DNA of 37,655 nt from Synergistaceae bacterium UBA5827 (GCA_002432945.1 DJHE01000008.1:11468-49122), one strand, 5' to 3'. Shown: positions 1-8,885, counted from the first letter of the stretch. Translations and numbers: made by a program. The notes: a model not told the origin generated them from the letters alone.

Positions 1-22
1 CGGAGCGCACAAGTGCGCTCCG
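1..22 (-). terminator. Perfect hairpin downstream of the aminotransferase gene
   Basis: A 10-bp perfect inverted repeat with a 2-nt loop (CGGAGCGCAC-AA-GTGCGCTCCG) lies 20 nt beyond the aminotransferase stop codon, reading on the minus strand. It is placed where an intrinsic terminator would be. Any U-tract would lie outside the window, so termination itself is not visible. Confidence 0.5.
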
Positions 23-42
23 GCCCGTGTTGTCGTAGAAAA

Positions 43-1239
43 TTAAAGTTCCGCCAAAAACCGTTCGAAACGTTCCATGCCTTCTTGAATGTCAGACACG
101 GAGTTGGCGTAGGATAACCTGAGGTAACCCGGGGCCAGAAAGGCACTCCCCGGTACTGCAGCGACAAATTCGCCCTCGAGAAGCTCCTTGCAAAGGGTGA
201 TATCATCGGAAAGAATCTGGCCGCGATAAGACTTTCCGAGGCATCTCCTGATGTCCACGAAAACGTAGAATGCCCCGTCAGGCTTGGTCAACGATATGAG
301 CGGCATCTTCAAAAGGGCCGATAACATGATTTGCCGGCGTTCCTCGAAAGCCTTACGCATCTTTTCGACATCAGGTTCGGCCTCCGCCATGGCACCTACC
401 GAAGCCCACTGTGAGACGGCTGCAGCGTTCGATGTAAGGTGGCCCTGGATGCTTGCCATCTTGTCGATGAGATCCTTGGGGCCAAGGGCATAGCCGATTC
501 TCCAGCCCGTCATAGCGTAGGCCTTGCTAACTCCGTTGACGATTAGTGTGGAATCCCTCAAGGAAGGAGAGGCCTGCAGGATATTCAGATGAGAGGCTTC
601 CCCATACACAAGGCGTTCGTAAATTTCGTCAAAGATGATCCAGAGGCCATTTTTTCTTGCCACTTCGCCGATTTCTTCAAGAAGATCCTTTCCGTAGACG
701 GCCCCCGTCGGATTGTTGGGTGTGTTGAGGAGGATTCCTACTGTCCTCGGAGTAAGCGCCTTCTGAAGCATCGAAGCGGAAGGCAGGAATCGATTCCCTG
801 ATGTGTCCACGACTACCGGATGCCCGCTGCAAAGGTTGATCTGTTCGACGTAACTGACCCAGGCCGGGGCGAAGACAACGACTTCATCGCCGGGGTCCAG
901 GAGAGAGGCAAGGGCTTCGTAGAGCAAAGGTTTAGCCCCGCTGCCGACGAGGATCTCAGAGGTCTTGTAATCGAGCTGGAAGTGATCCCGGTAATAAGCC
1001 TGGATCGCTTCCTTGAGTTCGAGGATACCGGTAGTCAAGGTATAATGGGTTTCTCCTCGGTCCAGGGCTGCTTTCGCAGCTCTTATCGCAGAGGGAGGAG
1101 AAGTGAAATCGGGCTCACCCGCTCCAAAAGAGATCACCGGTTTGCCTTCACGCTTTAATTGCTTTGCTTTTGCGACGACTTCAAGCGTGGCTGACGGTGC
1201 TAGCTTAAGTGCTCGGTCAGAAAAGCGCACTTTTCCCAC
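43..1239 (-). CDS. Class I/II PLP-dependent aminotransferase (aspartate aminotransferase type)
   Basis: Cytosolic pyridoxal-phosphate transaminase of 398 residues, the usual length for fold-type I subgroup I-gamma aspartate/aromatic aminotransferases. Visible motifs are the N-terminal FGAGEPDF substrate-loop segment, NNPTGAVY, the FDEIYERLVY stretch with the PLP-ring aspartate, the SKAYAMTGWRIGY block holding the Schiff-base lysine, and the C-terminal R-LSYANS block with the carboxylate-binding arginine. The start is GTG at 1239, preceded by an AAGGACAGGA Shine-Dalgarno region; no better ATG keeps the N-terminus. It is transcribed divergently from hpf and stands alone in this window. Family membership is certain. 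The amino donor (aspartate, aromatic or other) cannot be read from sequence alone, so no gene symbol is given. Confidence 0.93.
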   Translation of the reverse strand: MGKVRFSDRALKLAPSATLEVVAKAKQLKREGKPVISFGAGEPDFTSPPSAIRAAKAALDRGETHYTLTTGILELKEAIQAYYRDHFQLDYKTSEILVGSGAKPLLYEALASLLDPGDEVVVFAPAWVSYVEQINLCSGHPVVVDTSGNRFLPSASMLQKALTPRTVGILLNTPNNPTGAVYGKDLLEEIGEVARKNGLWIIFDEIYERLVYGEASHLNILQASPSLRDSTLIVNGVSKAYAMTGWRIGYALGPKDLIDKMASIQGHLTSNAAAVSQWASVGAMAEAEPDVEKMRKAFEERRQIMLSALLKMPLISLTKPDGAFYVFVDIRRCLGKSYRGQILSDDITLCKELLEGEFVAAVPGSAFLAPGYLRLSYANSVSDIQEGMERFERFLAEL

Positions 1240-1276
1240 GTCCTGTCCTTATAGAAATTGGTTGTCCTGAGTAGAA

Positions 1277-1285
1277 ATTGTAGCA
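1277..1285 (-). promoter_or_regulatory. Possible extended -10 promoter for the aminotransferase
   Basis: On the minus strand the sequence TGCTACAAT (TGn followed by a TACAAT -10) lies about 40 nt upstream of the GTG start. No good -35 is visible at 17 nt. The extended TGn may compensate. Position and orientation are right, but the call rests on one hexamer. Confidence 0.35.
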
Positions 1286-1361
1286 GATCGGGAACAATGG
1301 CGGGTTTTCTTTTTTTCTTGTAGAAGGCATATAGTTAAGGAATTAAATAGTGAATATGGTC

Positions 1362-1390
1362 TTTTGAGATACCCTTGCCAATGGTATAAT
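1362..1390 (+). promoter_or_regulatory. Promoter of hpf, extended -10 type
   Basis: A consensus TATAAT at 1385-1390 is preceded by a TGG extended -10 element. A weak -35 (TTTTGA, 1362-1367) lies at 17-nt spacing. Transcription would start near 1397, about 38 nt before the hpf start codon. Confidence 0.65.
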
Positions 1391-1434
1391 CCTCGTATGG
1401 CGAAGGTTAACGACCTCGGAATGGAGGGATGTCC

Positions 1435-1983
1435 ATGAGCGTGAGATTTGTGTCACGCAATGTCGAGCTTTCGGATGATCTTAAGGATTACATGGAAAAG
1501 AAACTCGGAAAGCTGGAAAAGTTCTTTGACAAGATTCTAGATTCAAAGGTGGCCCTGAGCCATAACCGGGGAATGTTTGTCGTCGAGATCACCTCGAATG
1601 TTAACGGTGTAGTGATGCGGGGTGAGGAATACGCTCCCGAACAGAGGAAAGCTTTCGACGGTGCCATCCGCAATATCGAAACCCAGGTCAAGAAGCACAA
1701 GAACTTCCTGAAGGATCGCGCTTTCCTTAAGACGCACGATCTTACGCCGGAACTTGCAACTCTTTACGCCGCAACGGAAATGGCCATTCCGTCCGTGACA
1801 GAAGAGGAAATCGTTAAAACGAAGAAATTCCCGCTTCGCCCCATGAGCCCAACCGAGGCAACCCTGCAGATGGATTTGCTCGGGCACAGTTTTTTCGTTT
1901 TCCGTAATGCCGAGACGGGGCAAACGAATGTTGTCTACAGGAGGAAAGAAGGCGGTTTTGGACTCCTGGAACCGGAGAATTGA
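1435..1983 (+). CDS. hpf: Ribosome hibernation promoting factor, long form
   Basis: Long-form HPF/RaiA protein (182 residues), which binds the 30S subunit in stationary phase and dimerises ribosomes into inactive 100S particles. The N-terminal S30AE domain (about residues 1-100) begins MSVRFVSRNVELSDDLKDYM. A linker follows, then the C-terminal dimerisation domain (about 125-182) with KKFPLRPM, HSFFVFRN and VVYRRKEGGFGLLEP. Two in-frame ATGs are present. The one at 1429 touches the GGAGGG Shine-Dalgarno, while the one at 1435 lies 6 nt from it and is chosen. The gene is monocistronic, with its own promoter and an intrinsic terminator. Confidence 0.95.
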   Translation: MSVRFVSRNVELSDDLKDYMEKKLGKLEKFFDKILDSKVALSHNRGMFVVEITSNVNGVVMRGEEYAPEQRKAFDGAIRNIETQVKKHKNFLKDRAFLKTHDLTPELATLYAATEMAIPSVTEEEIVKTKKFPLRPMSPTEATLQMDLLGHSFFVFRNAETGQTNVVYRRKEGGFGLLEPEN

Positions 1984-1994
1984 ACCAGGGAGCC

Positions 1995-2020
1995 AAAGGG
2001 GCCGAAAAGGCCCCTTTTTT
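1995..2020 (+). terminator. Intrinsic terminator after hpf
   Basis: Nine-bp stem AAAGGGGCC / GGCCCCTTT with a GAAAA loop, running into a T-tract at 2015-2020. It starts 12 nt after the hpf stop codon and separates hpf from the hypA operon. Confidence 0.92.
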
Positions 2021-2056
2021 CTTTCATTGTAAGGACTGTTCGGGAGGTATCCAAGG

Positions 2057-2419
2057 ATGCACGAAATGTCCCTTGTCGAAGCGGTTTTTGAATCCCTATT
2101 GCCTCTTTGTGCTGATAACGGTTGGAAAAGAGTGGAAAAGGTAACCCTGAAAATAGGAACGCTCCGGCAGGTGATACCGGAGGCGCTTCTGTTCTGTTTT
2201 GAAACGGCTGCCGCCGGGACACCGCTTGAGGGGGCCATGCTCGATATCCAGGAAGTGCCGATACGTCAAAAGTGCAGGCACTGCGGATTAGAATGGGGAG
2301 GGGAAATACCCCTGGGTCGTTGTACAGCTTGCGGCTCGACCGAGGTGGATACGATTTCCGGAGTTGAGCTGGATATTGAATCGCTGGAGGTTGCGGTTGA
2401 TGACGACGAAAAAAGTTAG
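2057..2419 (+). CDS. hypA: Hydrogenase/urease maturation nickel metallochaperone HypA
   Basis: HypA delivers nickel, with HypB, to [NiFe]-hydrogenase precursors (or urease). The 120-residue length is typical. The protein begins MHEMSLVEAV, with the conserved nickel-binding His2. The zinc site is formed by two CxxC pairs, CRHC and CTAC, at about residues 74-93. GGGAGG lies 9 nt upstream of the ATG. The 3' end overlaps hypB by 20 nt, consistent with translational coupling. No hydrogenase structural gene or other hyp gene is present here, so the client enzyme must be encoded elsewhere. Confidence 0.95.
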   Translation: MHEMSLVEAVFESLLPLCADNGWKRVEKVTLKIGTLRQVIPEALLFCFETAAAGTPLEGAMLDIQEVPIRQKCRHCGLEWGGEIPLGRCTACGSTEVDTISGVELDIESLEVAVDDDEKS

Positions 2420-3062
2420 CATTTTCAAATCGGTACTTGCCGCTGACGAGCAGTTCGCACACTCGATACGCAAGGAAATGTCGGAAAGGGAAATACTTGT
2501 GCTTAATCTGATCGGTTCTCCGGGAGCAGGCAAGACCTCCCTTCTTGAAGAAACCTTAAAGCGACGCCGGTTCAATTCCGCGGTCGTGGAGGGGGATATC
2601 GCGACGGCACGAGACGCGGAGCGGATCGCGTCGTGTTGTGTTCCTGTTGTGCAAATTAATACTCGCGGAGGTTGCCACCTGGAAGCAAACCTGGTTTCTA
2701 AGGCGCTGAAGGCGCTTTCCCTTGAGAATGTCGATGTGGTCTTTATTGAAAATGTGGGCAACCTTGTTTGCCCTGCGGAATTTGACCTTGGCGAGGACTA
2801 CAAGGTCGCCGTTTGCAGTTCTGCAGAAGGGGCTGACAAGCCCTTGAAGTACCCGCATCTGTTTCACGAATGCGGAGCTGTCGTCCTAACGAAAAAAGAC
2901 CTTTTTCCGCACGTCCGCTTTGACCGCGATCTGTTCTGGAGTGATGTGGACAGCCTCAATGCGAAGGCTGCTAAATTCGAGGTAGACAACCTATCCGGAG
3001 AAGGAATCGACGGTTGGGTAGACCAAGTGGAAAAATGGCTGAACTTAAAGCGTCGGTCCTGA
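2400..3062 (+). CDS. hypB: Hydrogenase nickel incorporation GTPase HypB
   Basis: SIMIBI-class GTPase (220 residues) that works with HypA in nickel insertion. The P-loop is GSPGAGKTS (about residues 38-46). The G-domain metal site is complete: Cys-His in GGCHLEA and a second Cys in NLVCPAEF. TKKDLFP is the guanine-specificity region. The protein lacks the N-terminal CxxCxC or histidine-rich nickel-storage extension of some HypB proteins and so resembles the short Helicobacter-type form. The ATG at 2400 lies inside the end of hypA. Its own stop overlaps the next gene by 28 nt. Confidence 0.94.
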   Translation: MTTKKVSIFKSVLAADEQFAHSIRKEMSEREILVLNLIGSPGAGKTSLLEETLKRRRFNSAVVEGDIATARDAERIASCCVPVVQINTRGGCHLEANLVSKALKALSLENVDVVFIENVGNLVCPAEFDLGEDYKVAVCSSAEGADKPLKYPHLFHECGAVVLTKKDLFPHVRFDRDLFWSDVDSLNAKAAKFEVDNLSGEGIDGWVDQVEKWLNLKRRS

Positions 3063-5026
3063 AAGGTTTGACGGGGCTGAACCCGAGCCAGCGGGAGGCG
3101 GTCGCCTATTGTGACGGGCCTCTTCTAGTGCTGGCGGGTGCAGGGAGCGGGAAAACCCGTGTTTTGGCTTACAAGGCTGCCTACCTGGTATCCGAAAGGG
3201 GTGTTCCTGCAGAACGCGTCCTCGCAGTCACCTTTACGAATAAGGCTGCAACAGAGATGAGGGAGCGGGTTCGTAACCTTTTGGGCTACGGTGCCAGAGG
3301 GCTCCAGGCCTGCACATTTCATTCGTTTGGGTTGCGACTCCTGCAGAGGAACCGGGATTCATTAGAAAAGGTTGGGCTTCGGAAGGATTTCGTTGTTTTT
3401 GACCGATCGGATTGTAGGTCGGTGGTGAAGGAAATACTGGAAGGTATGAACCTCGACCAGGAAAAGGTTGAAGTCCCCTGGGTCCTGGATCAGCTTTCAA
3501 AAAGGAAAACGAAGACGGTTTCTCCCGAGGAGGGGACAAGTTTCGTTGATCTGCTTCGGGAGATCGAGAAGGCTTACGAAGGTGTCCTGAAGGAACAGAA
3601 CGCGGTTGATTTTGACGATCTTCTGGGACTCCCCCTGGAGCTTTTGAAGGATCACGAGATACTTGAAAAGGAACGGTCCTCCCTGGATTGGATTCTCGTT
3701 GACGAGTACCAGGACGTCAACCGGCCCCAATACAGGCTTTTGCGGAAGCTCGTGGCGGATACGGGGCGCATCATGGTTGTTGGCGACCCGGATCAATCGA
3801 TCTATGGTTGGCGGGGTGCCGACATGAACATGATCCTGAACTTTGAGCGGGATTTTCCTGGGGCGAAGACCGTTCTTCTAGACCAGAATTACCGGTCGAC
3901 CAGCAGAATCCTGGGAGCCTCGAACGGGCTTATTCGCAACAACCTGAAAAGGAAACCGAAGAACCTTTGGACTGCAAGGGACAAGGGGGATCCCGTGAAA
4001 ATCATCCTACACGGAGATGAAAAACAGGAAGCCTCCTATGTCCTTTCCGAGATTGAAGGCCTCCGAAGGAAAGGGTATCGCTATGGCCAAATTGCCCTGC
4101 TTTACAGGGTGAACGCCTTGAGCCGTACCTACGAACAAGCCTTGCTGGGAAGGGGAATCCCTTACCGGGTCGTAAGAGGTACCGCATTTTACGAAAGAAG
4201 GGAAGTCAAGGATGTCCTTTCTTTCTTGAGGCTGGCCCTAAACCCGGCTGACGCTCTTTCACTTTACAGGATCGCAAATGTTCCGCCGAAAGGCCTTGGG
4301 AAAAAAGGGATCGAAGAATTGGCCGCATGTCTTTCTTTGAATCCGGAACTCGATCCTCGAGAGAAATGGGGAAGGATAGCAGAAAACAGGGCAGGGCTAA
4401 AACCCAAGCTTGCCGTATCCTGCGCTGCTCTTGCCGGGCAAATGACGGGTATCCTGGACAGGTCCGACAATTTTGGCAGCGCCGTTCGATTCGTCTGGGA
4501 AGAGACGGGATATGGAGATCACCTGGCGACTTCGGATCCCCGCGGTTTTGAGGAAAGGCGTGAAAACGTCATGGAACTCTTGTCCATTGCGTCAAAGCAG
4601 GAAGGCGGGCTTGGAGAAATCCTTGCTGAAATTTCGCTTTTCACGGACCTGGAAAAAATGGATGAGAGTGGAGACACCGTTAGCCTGCTGACGCTCCACG
4701 CGGCAAAAGGCCTCGAATTCCCTGTGGTCTTCATGCTGGGAATGGAGGAGGGCATTTTCCCCCATTCCCGCTGCACGGAAGGGGGAGAAGGAGTCGAGGA
4801 AGAGAGGAGGCTCTGTTATGTCGGCATGACTAGGGCGGAAGAACGCCTCTTCATGTCGGGAGCAGAAAGTCGAGTCCTTTTCGGGACGATTCTAAGAAAC
4901 GGATATTCGAGGTTCCTCTGGGAAATTCCACAAGACATGGTCGAAATTTCCGAGAGAACCCGTCGCGAGGAAAGGGGCAACCCGTATGCTGGTCGTGGGT
5001 CTAACGGGAGACGTTGGGGCTGGTAA
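3035..5026 (+). CDS. UvrD/PcrA/Rep-type ATP-dependent 3'-5' DNA helicase
   Basis: Superfamily 1A helicase of 663 residues acting in DNA repair and replication. All helicase motifs are visible: LNPSQREAV (Q-motif region), GAGSGKT Walker A (35-41), TFTNKAATEM (Ia), DEYQDVN (II), GDPDQSIYGWRGAD (III), QNYRS (IV), LHAAKGLEF (V) and YVGMTRAEERL (VI). It is slightly shorter than B. subtilis PcrA or E. coli UvrD and ends soon after motif VI with a short basic tail (GRGSNGRRWGW), so the C-terminal RNA-polymerase-binding Tudor region seems to be missing. The ATG at 3035 lies within hypB and matches the conserved N-terminus. PcrA and UvrD cannot be separated here. It overlaps coaE by 41 nt. Confidence 0.95.
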   Translation: MAELKASVLKGLTGLNPSQREAVAYCDGPLLVLAGAGSGKTRVLAYKAAYLVSERGVPAERVLAVTFTNKAATEMRERVRNLLGYGARGLQACTFHSFGLRLLQRNRDSLEKVGLRKDFVVFDRSDCRSVVKEILEGMNLDQEKVEVPWVLDQLSKRKTKTVSPEEGTSFVDLLREIEKAYEGVLKEQNAVDFDDLLGLPLELLKDHEILEKERSSLDWILVDEYQDVNRPQYRLLRKLVADTGRIMVVGDPDQSIYGWRGADMNMILNFERDFPGAKTVLLDQNYRSTSRILGASNGLIRNNLKRKPKNLWTARDKGDPVKIILHGDEKQEASYVLSEIEGLRRKGYRYGQIALLYRVNALSRTYEQALLGRGIPYRVVRGTAFYERREVKDVLSFLRLALNPADALSLYRIANVPPKGLGKKGIEELAACLSLNPELDPREKWGRIAENRAGLKPKLAVSCAALAGQMTGILDRSDNFGSAVRFVWEETGYGDHLATSDPRGFEERRENVMELLSIASKQEGGLGEILAEISLFTDLEKMDESGDTVSLLTLHAAKGLEFPVVFMLGMEEGIFPHSRCTEGGEGVEEERRLCYVGMTRAEERLFMSGAESRVLFGTILRNGYSRFLWEIPQDMVEISERTRREERGNPYAGRGSNGRRWGW

Positions 5027-5639
5027 ATCGACCATTTTGCGAACCTGGCATGAACAGGGTGCTGCCCTGATAGACAGCGACGAGATTGTTCGGAATCTCT
5101 GGAAAACTGGGCAATTACGTTCTGCTGCTCTTGATCGATTCGGCGACAGGGCGTTAAACCCGGCAAACGGGGAAGTCGACCTCGCCTTTGTCGCTGCGGC
5201 TGTTTTTTCAAGCACGGAAGATTACGCTTGGGTTTGCTCTCTCCTGCACCCGTTGGTCTTGAAAAGAATTGAGACAATGCTTGAAAAACTGGACGGATGG
5301 ATCGTGGTTGAGCTGCCATTGCTTTTTGAGGCAGGGCGTCCTCCTTGGCTCGATCTCGTGGTATACGTGACTGCCGCGGAGGAGTTTCGAATCGCGCGAA
5401 CCCGTTCCCGGGGTTGGAAAACAGGAGAATTGGGGCGAAGGGAAAAATGGCTTTTGCCCTCGAAACAAAAGGCCTTCCTTGCCGATATCGTCATTGAAAA
5501 CGATGGGACGCGAGAGGACCTGGAAATACAGGCAAAATTTATGGGGAAGAGAATGGGGATCCTTTCGAAAGCAAGGGGGAAAAGTGGCCCCCTGTGCCCT
5601 GCCGAACGAAAGCGGATATTGGAGGCGATCATGGCGTGA
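4986..5639 (+). CDS. coaE: Dephospho-CoA kinase
   Basis: Last step of coenzyme A synthesis: ATP-dependent phosphorylation of the 3'-hydroxyl of dephospho-CoA. The protein has 217 residues. The Walker A motif GDVGAGKST is at residues 8-16, followed by the DSDEIVRNLW segment with the substrate-binding aspartate. Next come HPLV, the VVELPLLFEAG block and the VYVTAAEEFRIAR lid region, as in CoaE. The ATG lies inside the 3' end of the helicase gene. The stop overlaps the GTG of the next gene in a GTGA junction, indicating tight coupling. Confidence 0.93.
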   Translation: MLVVGLTGDVGAGKSTILRTWHEQGAALIDSDEIVRNLWKTGQLRSAALDRFGDRALNPANGEVDLAFVAAAVFSSTEDYAWVCSLLHPLVLKRIETMLEKLDGWIVVELPLLFEAGRPPWLDLVVYVTAAEEFRIARTRSRGWKTGELGRREKWLLPSKQKAFLADIVIENDGTREDLEIQAKFMGKRMGILSKARGKSGPLCPAERKRILEAIMA

Positions 5640-8278
5640 GAGTCATCACCAGTCACATCGGCTCCGATTTCGATTCTTTTTCGAGCATGGTTGCCGCATC
5701 GAAGCTTTATGACGATTCGGTGCTCTGCTTTTCTGGGGCCGCTTGCCGAAACCTTAGGGAGTTCTTGAAGCGCTTCGGGAATCGGTGGAAGGTCATGACT
5801 CCTCGACGGATAAACTTTGACGAAGTCGACCAGCTTGTCGTAGTGGACGCGAGGTCTAGGTCACGTATAGGCCCTTTTGGATCCCTTTGCGGGAAGGAGG
5901 GAGTGGTTATCCATGTCTACGATCACCACCCGGCGGTCAGCGACGAGATCCCGGCAGAAAAATCCGTGATCGAACCCGTGGGTTCCACGACGACCCTTCT
6001 CGTGGAAAAGCTCATCGCCCTAAATATACCAATACAACCCTTAGAGGCGACTCTTTTCACCATGGGTATCTACGAGGACACAGGTGCTCTGACGTTCGGG
6101 TCTACGACAATCAGGGATTTTTATGCTGCGGCAAAATTGCGGGAACTGGGAGCCGACTTGACGATTGTCCCTCTCCATATCGAAATGAACCTAAATCCCG
6201 GTGAAAGAAAACTTCTGGACAACCTGATCGAAAGCGCTCGAATTCGCTTTATTGGCGGAGCAAAGGTCGTTCTGTCCGAAACGTCGAGTGGAGTCTATGT
6301 CGAGGGAATTTCACTTTTTGTCCACCGGCTCCGGGATTTTTTTGATGCCGACGTGGCACTGGCCGTCGTCCAAATGGAAAACAGGACCTACATCGTTGCC
6401 CGGGGCAGACCGGACCTGCTTGACGTAGCAAAATTCCTTGAAGCATGGGGTGGTGGCGGTCATCCACAGGCAGCCTCGGTGACTCTTGCCGGACACCACG
6501 CCGGAATTATGGATAGGCTTGAAAAACGCCTGGAAGAGTGCATCCGTCCGCTTATCCGGGTTCGCGATGTAATGAGCAGCCCGGTTATGGCCGTTGCACC
6601 AGGACTAGCGATCGATGACGCATACCGACTCATGATCCGGTATGGGCATGCGGCCCTTCCCGTTGTTGCTGAAAAGGGAATTTCAGGGATCATCACCCGG
6701 AAGGATCTCGACAAGGCAGAGTTACATGGGCTGGGAAACGTACCCGTTTCCGATTTCATGACCGAAGGAGCAATTTCCATTTTGCCCGAGGCTTCTGTTT
6801 CAGAGGCCCACAGGATGATGGTCCTTTTTAACATTGGCCGACTTCCGGTAATAGACTCGGAAGGAACGCTTGTCGGTATCGTTACCCGTACAGATATGCT
6901 TAGAGCCCTTTACCCGTACTCTATTGCCCATGAAGAGCAGGTGGAAGAGTTGTCCCGCCCTTGGACCGAGGATGTAGGGGAGTTGATGTCACAGGAGCTG
7001 GTACCGTGGGTCCAACTCCTCCTCAGGCGACTCGGGGAAAAGGCTGAATCGCTTGGCATGAAGGCCCACGTCGTGGGCGGGTTTGTCAGGGATCTTCTTC
7101 TCGAACGAGAAAACCTCGACCTTGACATGGTCATTGAGGGCGATGCAATCGAATTCGCACGGTCCTGGGAAAGAGACGGGTGCCGAATTGCGATACACCA
7201 GCGGTTCAAGACAGGCACCGTCATTTTCCCGGGAGGCCGCAAGGTTGATGTTGCCACGGCAAGACGTGAATTTTACGAATTCCCTGTTGCACAGCCGGAA
7301 GTCACGACCGATTCCCTGAAGCATGACCTTTACAGGCGCGATTACACCGTCAATGCAATGGCTATAACTGTCAACCCGGAAGAATGGGGGAAACTTCACG
7401 ATTATTTCGGTGGGCGCCGCGATCTCCAGAAGAAGACATTGAACGTGCTTCACAATCTTAGCTTCGTGGAAGACCCGACACGAGTCCTGAGAGGAGTCAG
7501 GCTTGAACAACGACTCCATTTCAAGATCGGGCCTACGACGCATAGGCTTCTGGAAAGCTGCATTCGGGGAGGATTGATTGGGAGGTTGTCGGGAGTCCGG
7601 CTAAGGAGCGAGCTTGAGTTGATCCTGACCGAGAGGGAACCATACCCTATTGTCCGCAGGCTTTCAGAGCTTGGATTCTGGCAAAACCTATCCTCGGGCC
7701 TGCACATCGGCCTTGAGTGTAGAAAGGCATTCCTCCGCCTGTCCTTTTTCCTCAAGCGAATGGGCAGGGACCTGCCTGATCTGGGAAGTTCCGTCTGGCT
7801 GGCTTTTCTTTCCGCGCTCTTGATGGAGGCTGAAACACAAGTGGTCCTTGCAGTGATTTCGCGTCTCCAGCTGGGGCAGGAGGAGGGGCGGATCGTTCGT
7901 GAAAGCCTGGATGGCCTAGGGACGGTTGAGCAACTTCTAGGAGGCAGGCAGGAAAAGAGCAACTCCGAAATTTACAGGACGCTTGAAAATGTCTCATTTA
8001 CGGTTATCCTGTTCTGGGCTGTTGCCACCGACCGATGGCGGGTCAGGCGCCGACTTCTCGTTTACCTCATGCGCCTCCATCGGATACAGCCCATGCTGAC
8101 CGGCCGGGACCTTCTCGATCTTGGTTACCGGAAAGGACCTCTTATCGGGGATATCCTTGATGGCCTGAAAGTGGCTAGGCTCGAGGGAGAGGTAGAAACG
8201 CGCGAAGAAGAGGTCGACTGGGTCCTTGCCAACTTCACTGCAAGAAAGAACGGTGATTCGATTGTTCACCCTGCCTAG
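5636..8278 (+). CDS. tRNA nucleotidyltransferase/poly(A) polymerase family protein with DHH and CBS domains (probable A-adding enzyme)
   Basis: An 880-residue four-part protein. Residues about 1-290 form a DHH/DHHA1 phosphoesterase-like region (SHIGSDFDSF, YDHHP near 95, GGGGHPQAA near 271). About 305-430 are two CBS domains (RVRDVM, VSDFMTEG). From about 475 comes a class II nucleotidyltransferase head with GGFVRDLLL, the LDLDMV metal-binding aspartates, RRDYTVNAMA and EDPTRVLRG, followed by a helical RNA-binding region. This architecture matches the A-adding enzyme of bacteria that split CCA addition between CC- and A-adding enzymes, such as Aquifex. Substrate specificity is inferred, not visible. 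The start is taken as GTG 5636, overlapping the coaE stop (GTGA); it gives a DHH domain that begins directly at VRVITSHIGSD. Confidence 0.9.
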   Translation: MRVITSHIGSDFDSFSSMVAASKLYDDSVLCFSGAACRNLREFLKRFGNRWKVMTPRRINFDEVDQLVVVDARSRSRIGPFGSLCGKEGVVIHVYDHHPAVSDEIPAEKSVIEPVGSTTTLLVEKLIALNIPIQPLEATLFTMGIYEDTGALTFGSTTIRDFYAAAKLRELGADLTIVPLHIEMNLNPGERKLLDNLIESARIRFIGGAKVVLSETSSGVYVEGISLFVHRLRDFFDADVALAVVQMENRTYIVARGRPDLLDVAKFLEAWGGGGHPQAASVTLAGHHAGIMDRLEKRLEECIRPLIRVRDVMSSPVMAVAPGLAIDDAYRLMIRYGHAALPVVAEKGISGIITRKDLDKAELHGLGNVPVSDFMTEGAISILPEASVSEAHRMMVLFNIGRLPVIDSEGTLVGIVTRTDMLRALYPYSIAHEEQVEELSRPWTEDVGELMSQELVPWVQLLLRRLGEKAESLGMKAHVVGGFVRDLLLERENLDLDMVIEGDAIEFARSWERDGCRIAIHQRFKTGTVIFPGGRKVDVATARREFYEFPVAQPEVTTDSLKHDLYRRDYTVNAMAITVNPEEWGKLHDYFGGRRDLQKKTLNVLHNLSFVEDPTRVLRGVRLEQRLHFKIGPTTHRLLESCIRGGLIGRLSGVRLRSELELILTEREPYPIVRRLSELGFWQNLSSGLHIGLECRKAFLRLSFFLKRMGRDLPDLGSSVWLAFLSALLMEAETQVVLAVISRLQLGQEEGRIVRESLDGLGTVEQLLGGRQEKSNSEIYRTLENVSFTVILFWAVATDRWRVRRRLLVYLMRLHRIQPMLTGRDLLDLGYRKGPLIGDILDGLKVARLEGEVETREEEVDWVLANFTARKNGDSIVHPA

Positions 8279-8885
8279 ATTTGCCGAGCTTATCCTCAGT
8301 CTCCCTGCTGTTCTGTGGGCGATAACTTTCCATGAGTTCTGCCATGGTTACGCTGCGTACCGGCTAGGTGACCCGACTGCGATGCGGAGTGGCCGCCTGA
8401 CTTTGAACCCCCTTGCACATCTGGACCCCATTGGAGCACTGATGCTTCTCGTGGCGCGTTTTGGATGGGCAAAACCCGTTCCGATCGACCCAAGGTACTT
8501 CAGGAACCCAGCCAGGGATATGGTCATCGTTTCCCTGGCCGGTGCTGCAGGCAACATTGCGACCGCTTTTGCGGTCGGGATCATCATGAGAATCCTTCCC
8601 CGGGCGGTACTCATGAATTATGCCGCCTTGAATTTCCTGGTCCTCATGGTGTTCATCAACCTTGGCCTGGCTGTTTTCAACCTGCTCCCTATCCCTCCCC
8701 TGGACGGGTCGAAGATTCTTTACGTGTTCCTGCCAGCTCGCTGGATGGGTGTCTATTACAAGCTCGAACGTTACGGGATGCTTATGCTGATGATCCTTGT
8801 GATTTTTGGTGTTGTTCAGAGAATCATGAGTCCGGTCGTCCTTTTCATTGCTTCCCTTGCCTTGCCAGGGTGGTTTCCGATATGA
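8253..8885 (+). CDS. Site-2 protease family (M50) zinc metallopeptidase, membrane protein
   Basis: Small integral-membrane protein (210 residues) of the M50/S2P-like family seen in many bacteria as YwhC/FtsW-independent rhomboid-sized proteases. The HEFCH zinc motif (HExxH) lies in the first hydrophobic helix. The third zinc ligand is in LLPIPPLDGSKIL, near residue 150. About five hydrophobic segments are visible. The chosen start is GTG 8253, giving VIRLFTLPRF; TTG 8262 and TTG 8226 are alternatives. It overlaps the upstream gene by 26 nt, and its TGA overlaps surE (ATGA). The substrate is unknown. Confidence 0.88.
   Translation: MIRLFTLPRFAELILSLPAVLWAITFHEFCHGYAAYRLGDPTAMRSGRLTLNPLAHLDPIGALMLLVARFGWAKPVPIDPRYFRNPARDMVIVSLAGAAGNIATAFAVGIIMRILPRAVLMNYAALNFLVLMVFINLGLAVFNLLPIPPLDGSKILYVFLPARWMGVYYKLERYGMLMLMILVIFGVVQRIMSPVVLFIASLALPGWFPI

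Noticed and set aside
1543..2238. 231-residue open frame on the minus strand
   Set aside because: Runs antisense across hpf, its terminator and hypA; not compatible with those well-supported features.
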